This document shows positions 55,511-64,000 of a stretch of 64,000 nucleotides of DNA, one piece after another. The position numbers were made by a program, and so were the translations under genes. Position 1 is the stretch's first letter. Every line of letters starts with the position of its first letter. Source of the DNA: Neostapfia colusana (Eukaryota; Streptophyta; Magnoliopsida; Poales; Poaceae); the NCBI GenBank assembly GCA_030760725.1, contig JASWHV010000008.1, positions 55,155,671-55,219,670 of the forward strand. Direction: 5' to 3'. The notes beneath the pieces are model-generated. The model searched no databases and had not been told where the DNA came from. It saw only the letters and a list, made by a program, of their open reading frames with translations.

Positions 55511-57260
55511 TCTGCATTCACATCATTCAAACGATCAGCACATGTTGGTTTAGCTCATCCAGTCTATACAATAGTAATGCGAGAATGGAATAAACAGTAC
55601 GCACAACAGTCACACATATGGATAAAGTATAAACTTTATGCAACATATACATCCCTGGACCGTGTCACACAATCGAGTTCCAAAGTATTGAAATTTATGG
55701 GTTCAAAGTTCATTTCGACCATCGGGGTCACCACGGGATGTTAAGTGTGTTAGCATGCGTAATTCCTCGCTATTGTACTGGACCCAAACATGTACTCGCT
55801 CCAAATGAGACGTTGAATGCAAAAACTTTTCGACTCCAACTCGCTGTTTCACAACAGCCACTGGACGTTGAATGGTGAACTAAGTGTTTTGGTGGAAACA
55901 CCTCAACATTGCGCTCGCTGTCCAGCCTCTGGTCCAGCTGACCAGTCTAGATAATTCAACAGTTTGACCTCTATAGAGGCAAAATCTGGACTAGTGTTCA
56001 ACAAAAAAGTTGTAGCACATTTCTTGCACTTTCCAACGGTGTCTTACTTGACCCTTAGAATTTTTTCTACAGGAAGTTGTGGTTGAAATACAGAAAATTT
56101 TCAGAGAGCATTTTTGGTCTGGCCTGTTTCTTGGCAGTACCTACTCATCTGAAATTTCCACCCATTGGGAAGGAGATTTTGTTCTGGAGCTCCACAGAAA
56201 AGTTGTAGAGGACTTCTAAACCTTTCCAGAATGGTATCCCACACCTCCATTGGTTCAAACAATATTAAGTTATGCCCTGTTAAAAATTCAGCAACATTTC
56301 TGCCGAAACCAGGGGAGATTATTCCTAAGCTTTTGAGATTGAACCTATACTCCCAATTGACTCTTAGTTCAATATAGGAGTTTACTAACCCCTAAATGAA
56401 TTCCTAAACTTTATTGTGATTCTTTTCTTTGAAAATAAACTTTTATGCAGTCGGTACTACATTTCCTCACCAAAGAAAAATCCTAAACCGGTATTCCGGC
56501 TTATACGTGTCAAATGGTGGAACTAAAGACATCACTCACAAACGGTTTCTATACGTCATGCACTAACGTGGTTAGTGCACCTGCAGAAAAACACACAATA
56601 ATGGTGCACACAAAGGTTTTAGCATTTCAGGCAGTTCCATATCATAGTTAAAAACATACGGTCCGTATCATTGCCATACGGATCGTCCTTGAGTCAAGCC
56701 ACGTCTCAAGGTACATGGTCGTGTTTTCACATCACACGACGGGGAACCCGAATAGAGCGCGAACGGGTCGCCACGGTTGGTAGTTTTATCAACCCAACGG
56801 ATACCACCTACTGCCTCATGACCATTGAGGCACGCTGATGGCGAGCGCTGCGTATGGCCCTTTGAACATTGAACGTTCAAGAGTTGCATACTATCGTGTT
56901 GCTTACCACAAGATGGGGTATTCTCGCTTTTGCCTAAAGCACGCTGGAGATCAGCGTTTTCATATGCTCTCAGAACCATGGAGAGGTTCAGAGACTCATA
57001 TTAACTACCGTGCCAAGCCACGGTATAACCTTCCATACCATTACTCGTATGGCGAGTTACTGCAATTGATCCGCCTGCGGTCGCGTACCTTACCTCTTAC
57101 CTGACGTCGGAGCGTCGTTACAAAATGCATAACACATAAGTTAGCTTTTCCACCTTAGTAACTACTACTATAATAGACCTTATGTGGGCTTAATGACTAA
57201 TCCTCACTCGACTACTTCTAAATTTCCAAAATAGGCTCTTTTTGAGCGTGCTATTCCCAA
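55511..57260 (-). other. 5' untranslated leader of the Tekay-type element
   Basis: 1.75 kb between the primer site and the gag ATG. No ORF with a domain is seen. A mixed AT-rich sequence; a long leader is usual for Tekay/Del elements. Confidence 0.6.
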
Positions 57261-57276
57261 TGCGGCTCTGATACCA
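57261..57276 (-). other. Primer binding site of the Tekay-type element
   Basis: The minus strand reads tggtatcagagccgca, four bases from the 5' LTR end. It is a perfect initiator tRNA-Met complement. Confidence 0.9.
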
Positions 57277-57773
57277 CGTCTGTGAGGACCACCCCGTGGT
57301 TTACCCACTCTAGGATCGCATAGGGTGGTGCCGTACGATGCGGCACCCAACAGCACACACGAAAAGAGTTAAGATCAACATACAACTTTTATTTGATATA
57401 AAACAACGGAAGTCTTTTACAAAAACTTAAGTAACAGCGGAAGTATTATACATATATGGCCTCTCATCCTAACTATGCAAAAGTGCAGCCGTCTAGCCTG
57501 GGGACGCTACACGCTAGCAGCATGAAACTGGAGATCACGGCGGCGTGCAGGGCTCCAGCTCGGCCGTGTACCCCGACGGGGGCATCACCTCGTCCTCGGA
57601 TCCCTCTTCATAACTCTCACCTGCACACAGCTCAGATATTGCAACCATGAGCACGATGGCTCAGCAAGGCTTAACCGTCTAGCCTAAGCATGGAACTCTA
57701 CATGCAGGGATATGTAAGATAGGAAAAAGGACTTTACGTCAAAGACACGCCTATAAGTTGATCCTTGCTTTCA

Positions 57774-57783
57774 GTTTTATAGC
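57774..57783 (-). promoter_or_regulatory. TATA box in the Tekay-type 5' LTR
   Basis: gctataaaac on the minus strand, 28 bp downstream of the inverted repeat at 57812-57858. Both are preserved in the 3' LTR. Confidence 0.7.
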
Positions 57784-57811
57784 AGCAGATTCATGTGCTT
57801 TAGGCAGCCCT

Positions 57812-57858
57812 CACATCGGAAGTCCACAATCAAACAAGAAACGCTTTCCTCCGATGTG
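57812..57858. repeat. Inverted repeat upstream of the LTR TATA box (5' LTR)
   Basis: cacatcgg (57812-57819) and ccgatgtg (57851-57858), perfect 8-bp arms, with the same enclosed core as the other copies. Confidence 0.85.
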
Positions 57859-60800
57859 GTGATGCCCAAAGCGGAAAGTAAACTTAATTAGCTCTACATC
57901 TACAGCAGACATGGTTTCCAAAACATTAAGATATCATCACAGCATATTATCATTCAACTGGCTTACTTCACTTCTTACTACGTCATGAAACAGTGAACAA
58001 GCGGTACTCAAATAACCGCGAGGGACGGTGATTGCAATCAGGAGACACCCGGACAACACGTTGCATACACCCACTTTCAGAAGCGTGATTCCACACCCCT
58101 TCCTACTCTGTTGTATGCAACAACCTTTCAAAGGCAACCCAAATGCCGAACCGGTCCATCGGTAACGGGCAGGAGGTCCCCACGTGGAGCGTGACTGTGC
58201 CCACCGGCAGATTTACACCTTGCTACCCTCAACCCACTCCTATTTACGGTTGGGTAAGCCTCGACACCCAGGTTAACCATTTACATCGGTTTCCTGCTTA
58301 TGTCAGTATGCCATCCGGTACTGTTCGATACTTGTTCATCAGGCCCGCACACGACTCGGTCCTCAATCGACACCAACAGGGCTACGCACGTGAGACCTCT
58401 GCTCACTGCTTCCTATCCCCCCTGCTGGGTCTCTTTTTTCACCATTCTTAAGACATTTTCTATTCTGACCGAACCGTGTGATAAACCTTACCTCGCGAGT
58501 AGATTCCAACTACTCGACTTCTACCGAGGTCTAAGCATATTAGCAGGGCTTTGTCTACTCGTCGGCTCTGTAAGCTACCCAACCATTCATAGGATTTAAA
58601 AGGTTATGCAAGTGGGGTTTCAATCACCTTAACTCTAATGCAAACATTCACCCTAGACATAAGTGATACAAATAAAGAATTTTATAAAAGGTACTTAAGT
58701 GCAACCCGGGGCTTGCCTGGTTGTGAGGCAAACGGAAGGTTAGCTTCAGGTGGGAGGACGTCCAAGGGCTCCGGTGCGTCCTCAACTTCGGTCACTAAAT
58801 GAAATGTAGCAAAATATGTGTATAAGTATTAAGGACTTATAAGAATTGAACTTCCATTCATAGCTACTGCTATTTAGAGTCCTTAATTGGCTTTGGGATT
58901 TTTGCAGTGGATATTAGACTCTCTAAGGACGATCTGAGCAAAATTTAGAGACATGTCATTGCACAATGTAGTCTTTAAAATTCCTACAAGTACAATAAGT
59001 CTCTGAATTTTGAGCCCAAATCAGGAGCTTTGACATAGCTAACAGTGGAAGATCTGATTAGGGTAAGTCTCCCTGGTTCTAACAAAATTTGTTTCACCAT
59101 TTTTGGAGCTACCAACAGAGAGATATGAATTTTTGAAGTTGGGCAGGAGTTCTGAAAAGTTTCTGTTTAAATTTGAATTTCCAAATAAAGGCTGAACTTT
59201 GGAAGGCAATTTGGCCTACCAAATGAACTCCAATGAAGCTCAAATTTTTACTGGAGACCAGTTACTATGAAAAGGATTTGCTGCCCAAATTTGGGAATAT
59301 TTCATAAAGAATTGCTCCTGTAATAAATCCCTAAAATTTTAATAAAAACAATTCTACAGAAATTTCTGGGCATTTTCATAGCAAGCAATTTGTTCCTATG
59401 TGAAGTACTCCTTCTAAGGATTCAAACAAAATTGGTCTCACCCTTTTTGGAGTAGTCTACATAAAGTTATGGATTTTTCAAACTTGAATAGCTCTCTGTT
59501 TGAAACCTACACAGAGACTTAACAGGGATCCCACTCGTCAGGTCTTTCTTCAACCTCCCGCCAGAGACGCGCGCGCACACCAGCTCAGATCGTGGCATGG
59601 CTCGTTCTCCCTCAGTTCTCCACCAAATTAACTCCGGTTTCGCCCTACATTCTTCTTGGAAGATGGCGCAGCTGCCGGGCAAGGTTTCCGCGCATGAAAA
59701 CGGCCGGAAACAGGTCGGCACCTGTGGGGCGGCTCGGGAGATCGGAATCAACACGTTCTGGCGCGTCCGAATCTTCTCCCGGCAAGCTACCTTGCTCTAA
59801 AGCATCACCAATGATCGGGGAACATGGAACGCGTGCTAAACCTTGCAGCAAACGGCCGGAAAATAGGGTTCACCGGAGGACCGAGCCATTTTTGCCGCCG
59901 CCGGCGATTTCTCATCGCCCGGGGCAGGGGATGGCTGGTTTAACCCATGCTTTGGCGTGAGAGGGCGCTAGGGTCACTAGTTTCTGTGGCTTGAATTGTA
60001 GAACCGATGATCAACCACGTTGGACGAATTTACAGTTTTGGTTTGGGGCGGTTCTTCACGTGTACCGGCGCCAAAACTCAAATTCCGGCGAGACAGTGAT
60101 GGGGAAGGGTAAGGGGACTGCGGTAGCTTGATCTACACACCTTGACGCACCTTAGGGAGGTGCTGGACCTGCGGGAGAGGCGTTGGAGCGGCTGGAACGC
60201 GAGGAGCAGTGAGGGGCAACATGCTCTGTTTCCTCCCGGTGAAAAACAGGTTGGGCACTGCGAGGGGAGCTCGGGGATGAGCTGAGGAGCGGTGGAACAC
60301 GTTGAGGGGTCGCTGGCGCAGCTCCTGGGGCGATCAACTGATGCTAGGAGGGGCTGGAGGCTGCTGGACCACGAGCACAGAGAGGAGGCGTGCTGTGTTT
60401 CTCATCAGTGGGCGCTCGAGGAGCTGAAAAACTTCGGTTGAAGGCAGAGAAGAGAACAACTTCACTCGTGCAGCTGTGTTGATCACCCACGAGCTGACTT
60501 CGGGAGCAAGCGAGGCAAGCATCTCGGTGGCCAGCAGTACAGCTCGGTGGCGCGCCGTGATCACCCGAGAGAAGCAAAAGCAGTCGGTTGTGTTGCATGT
60601 GTGGCTGACAAAGGGGTCCCACCACCCCTAATTTCTCAATTACTTTTCACAGTTATTTTTACCCCAGCAACTCAACATTTAAGGCTAAACTTTAAGACCA
60701 AGTCATGGTTGAAACTTTCTGAATTCAAATGATTTGAATTCTGGTGTGAAAGTTTGAATTGTGTTTAATCATTTGCATTTGAAATGGAGTTTGAATTCTT

Positions 60801-61198
60801 CACTTTGTATTGCCTCAAAAATATAGCAAACCAGCTCTAAAGTTCCCAATTTTTGGCATGGCTGCTCATTCAAAGGTGTAGAACACATCTGTGAAACCAA
60901 CTTTTCAAATTGAGGGAATTGGAATTTGAAACTGAGTTTGAAATTCAGATTAGAGGGCTTTTCCTTTTAATCCCAAACAAATATGAAAACTCCTCCAAAT
61001 GAGCTGAAATTTGGAAGGTTAAATATTTGGACTATTGAAATCCAAGCTGTGCATTTAGATCCCCATGTTTGGAAGTTTTTGGAAGTCTAAACCATCACTT
61101 TGAACTTACACCATTAAAATTCAAAGTTTTATTTCCCCTCATTTTTCATAAGTGTACATGAGCTGACTTTTCTTGCTACCACTTTTGGGGATTTTACA

Positions 61199-61866
61199 AC
61201 ATATTGGACACGTCAAACTACCGTGAGTGCTCCATCCAGAAAACATGCCGTATGCCGGCAAATCATGGACGGACCACAAATAAGCAGCTCAAAGGTTGAA
61301 TTTCTGCTTCTTGTAACTGTCGTACGCTTTGACTCCTGTCCACAACTCTTTCAATTCTTCGATCAGCGGTTTCAACATCATGTTGAGACGTGACCCAGGA
61401 TGATCAGGTCCAGGTACAATGAGGCTGAGGAACACGAACTCGTTCTTCATACAAAAAGCCAGTGGAAGGTTGTAGGGAATGACAAAGACGGGCCAACAGG
61501 AGTATGGCGTGGCATTTGTACGAAACGGTGAGAATCCGTCTGTCGCTAACCCGATGCGAAAATTTCTCACATCACGAGAAAATTCTGGATCGAAACGGTC
61601 GAGCGCCTTCCATGCATCACCGCCGGACGGATGCGTCAAGAATTCTTTGTTCTCACGTTTACCTTCTTTGTGCCATCTCATGTGTCTAGCAGTTCTTTTT
61701 GAAAGAAACAACCGCTTCAACCGATGTGTCACAGGTAAGTAACAAAGCTGCTTATGTGCGACATCTTTCATCACATTATCGCCATCGTCATTAACAACTT
61801 CGACATACCTCGGTTTACCACATTTCAAGCACATGTTCTCGTTGGCGTGCTCTTTCCAGAATAGCA
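61199..61866 (-). pseudogene. CACTA TNP2 transposase, N-terminal part of core
   Basis: From 61866 leftwards: LFWKEHANENMCLKCGKPRY, then LFLSKRTARHMRWHKEG, HPSGGDAWKALDRFDPEFS, FRIGLATDGFSPF, YSCWPVFVIPYNLPLAFCMK, LIVPGPDHPGSRLNMMLKPL and EELKELWTGVKAYDSY. This is the transposase_21 core of plant CACTA elements. A frame change at about 61290 leads to AYLWSVHDLPAYGMFSGW, and the frame runs directly into the part at 47340 across the Tekay insertion. The 5' side is cut at 61867 by an LTR. Confidence 0.9.
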
Positions 61867-64000
61867 TGTAAAGGTCCCAAAATTATGAATACAAAGAAAC
61901 GCTTGTTTGCAATGTTTTGTTTCATGTGTATGAAATTTGGGACTTGTTAAAACTTTTTCCCCACATGTGATAACACACATGAGGGCTTTCTTCACACAAG
62001 TCAAATGTTCATTTGAGAACTTGGAACCCTAGAGGGGTCTAAAACAAGGATGGGAAGTTCCCATATGTGTGAGAAAACAAAAATCAGATTTGGAACAATT
62101 TGTTCAAACAAAAATTCAAATGAGAAAAACACAATGGAATTCAAAACTGTTGTGCTAAAAATCTCATTTGCAGCAGCCAAAATAAAAATCAGATTTCATA
62201 TTTGAATTCCTTGAGTCCAAATTAGGGGGTGTGCAAAGTTTCATGATTTATGGAAATAGTTTGCAACCCATTTTGCAAAAGGGACTTTAAAAGACAAAGA
62301 ATTCAAATGCATGTTTGAATTTGGATGAAACTTGCCCAATTATCCAAATGCATACCAGATTTGAATTCCCACAATTGAATTCACTCAACATTCAAACTTG
62401 GGAGATATTTGGAGAGGGGATAAGGAGGACTGATCAGTGGGTCCCACATGTCATTGTGTGAACTGAAAAGTTGCAAAAGATCTCAGTGTTGGGTCTCTGT
62501 TTGCCTCCTTCAGTCGGCACCCGACACCGAGGGCGCAGCTCCGCTCGACACCGAGCTCAGCCGGCAGCCACCTCCTGGTGGGATTTCTTCGCGCTGGAGA
62601 GCTGCTGGACGTCGGTGGCTACCGCCTCACCGCCTCTCCCACCTCTTAACCGAAGCCACGGCGCTGCTTCCTCTCTCCCTCGCACCGAGAGACAGAAACA
62701 CGGCCGCTCTTCTTTGATCGCTCGGGTACTCGAGCAGAGCAAGCGAGCAGCGCCTCTGAGCAGCAAAACCACACCACCATCGTCCCCACGACTTCCCCCA
62801 GCCATCACCGAGCGGATCCACGCTCTCTGCACCGAGAAAGGCGAGTTTCCGCGGCGGCCGCCACACAACGGCGACACCCTGTTCCCGTGGATAGCCTCCT
62901 CCAGGGCGTTTCACGATCAAGCAAGGCAACCCTGGGACACGCGGGAGCTCCCTACAGCTTCCATCCGAAGCTCAGCCCCAGCCGTTGGCGCCGACGAATT
63001 TTGGAAATTTCCTCCGGCCGGTGAAAACTGACCCGCGGGTATGAAACCGGGAAATTCTCGAGTTATATTCAGTTTAATCTTTGCAAATTGCACACACGGG
63101 ACGTAGACTTGCTTAGCAACAATTTTCCTTTTGGAACCTAGCTAGAAACCCGCTCTGCACGACGTGATCTCGATCGGTCTAACAGCGGTTGTGGTAGAGA
63201 CCGTCGGGTGCACGGTGAACCCTAAGTTAGAGCCATCCCCGAGCCATCTCCTTTACATGTCGATGTTCCTTAGTGTCCGCCGGTGCTCTAGAGCTTGGAA
63301 ACTGAAGCCGAGAAGGCTTAGGGCGTCGGGGCGATGTCGCCGGACTTCGTCCAAACCATTGCGCCGTCGCGGGCTAGTTTGGGGGCCCTACCGGCTCGAG
63401 CAAACCCCACCAGCGTGTTCCTCACGTCGAATTAGGGGCTGGCGGCAAGTTTCAGCAGTTGAGATGGCCGGACGACTAATCCCGGAGCTTCTCCGGCGAG
63501 CCCGGCGGCGGGATCGCGCGGGAGCGAGAGGTGGAAGACGACCCCCCCTGGGCCCGCGTGTCAGCGACTCGGGGAAAACGGGCGGATACTCTGTGGTATG
63601 GGATCGGCTGTGACAGCGCGGGAAACAATTCGGTAGCCTGTGTGGCGCGCTCCCGGTGACTTACACGTGCCCCATGGCCCATAGTCAGGTTTAAACTTTT
63701 CCCCGGATTTATTCAAATCCCAGATTTTTCCCCAAACTTTAGAAGAGCATAACTTTTGCTAGGAACCTCCAAATTTAGTGATTCAAATTGGGTTAAATTC
63801 AGATTGACAAACTCTATCCAATTATGCAACCCAATTTGTATGAAAGTCTTTATTTAATTCTGGAAAATTCTTTAAAAATTTTCAGCAAAAGAATTTTTGA
63901 GGGTGTTGGGTTTATCCAAAGATCCTCAAATTTTGCAAGAATATTCTCTAGGGTGTTATTAGACTCCTGTAAAAGTTTCAGCTCATTTGGAGTTGAATTG
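61867..64000 (+). repeat. Tekay-like LTR, second + strand copy, incomplete
   Basis: It starts TGTAAAGGTCCCAAAAT, inside TNP2, with tagca as the left flank. It aligns with 27293 onwards (for example the gggggtagg/gggggtgtg and ctcatttgcagcagcc blocks, and the region near 63750-64000 with 29390-29640). It runs past the window end, so it may be a solo LTR or a full element. GC-rich ORFs at 62448-63613 have no domain. Confidence 0.8.

Larger units (their letters stand above)
47341..61198 (-). mobile_element. Tekay-type (chromodomain) gypsy element
   Basis: Perfect 5-bp duplication acata (47336-47340 and 61199-61203). Left LTR 47341-50926 (3586 bp), right LTR 57281-61198 (3918 bp). A purine tract, ggggggaggga (minus, 50927-50937), and a perfect primer site, tggtatcagagcc (minus), adjoin them. 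The interior encodes gag, protease, RT, RNase H, integrase and a chromodomain in one order on the minus strand, broken by only a few stops and frameshifts. The LTRs are much alike apart from a 332-bp length difference. It is the most recent complete insertion in the window. Confidence 0.93.
57281..61198 (-). repeat. 5' LTR of the Tekay-type element
   Basis: Collinear with 47341-50926 but longer by 332 bp, nearly all in one block at about 58915-59246. Drives transcription to the left. Confidence 0.92.
42078..61866 (-). mobile_element. CACTA (En/Spm) DNA transposon, interrupted
   Basis: The left terminus is caccacaggaatcccgg (42078), one change from the CACTACAGGAAT form. A dense array of subterminal repeats follows, then on the minus strand a tnpA-like gene, a DUF4216 part and TNP2 transposase. 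The element is split by the Tekay-type insertion 47341-61198 and cut at 61867 by another LTR, so its right terminus is outside. Non-coding stretches 42480-43020 and 45690-46290 hold only flanks or introns. Its length without the insert is at least 5.9 kb. Confidence 0.85.

Overview
The window is a repeat-dense block of a plant nuclear genome, almost certainly a grass. The evidence is the set of elements present: a Cassandra TRIM with 5S-like sequence in its LTR, a Sirevirus-like LTR carrying palindromes, Tat-, Athila- and Tekay-type gypsy elements, CACTA and Harbinger DNA transposons, and a Tourist-like MITE. Subfamily or species cannot be named from sequence alone. I found no convincing host protein-coding gene, tRNA, rRNA or CRISPR array. 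Almost every base belongs to a transposon, and most of those are inserted into one another.

Region 1 (1-14268, + strand host element): a decayed Ty1/copia retrotransposon. Only the last 38 bp of its 5' LTR are in the window; its 3' LTR is 14111-14268. Its pol is split by two insertions with target duplications: a solo LTR full of ACTAGT palindromes (4641-6358), and a minus-strand gypsy-type element of 6.7 kb (6773-13460) that has gag but no pol.

Region 2 (14269-18066): unassigned sequence with a hairpin, an 809-bp Tourist-like MITE, a possible small CACTA MITE, and a tandem TRIM array with six LTRs that shows a higher-order A-A-B spacer order.

Region 3 (18067-42077, minus strand): an Athila-like gypsy element (LTR 18067-19239), with a second copy of the same family inserted in it (LTR 37845-39000). 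A Tat-type gypsy element (19334-36008, target duplication gttgt/attgt) sits in the first copy. The Tat element itself carries a truncated Harbinger transposon (about 22740-24866) and a composite insert (27293-32564) made of a 4.5-kb Tekay-like LTR joined to a Cassandra element. A 5-bp duplication, tcttc, flanks the composite.

Region 4 (42078-64000): a minus-strand CACTA element with subterminal repeats, a tnpA-like gene and a TNP2 transposase. It is cut by a fairly recent Tekay-type chromovirus (47341-61198, perfect duplication acata) and again at 61867 by a plus-strand Tekay-like LTR that runs out of the window. The deepest stack is TRIM array > Athila copy 1 > Athila copy 2 > CACTA > Tekay.

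The most interesting signals are: an inverted repeat upstream of the TATA box in the Tekay-like LTRs, with a conserved loop and compensating arm changes; the higher-order TRIM array; the Cassandra/Tekay composite; periodic G-box arrays in the gag-only element's LTRs; and a promoter-plus-antisense-ORF block in the Tat element.
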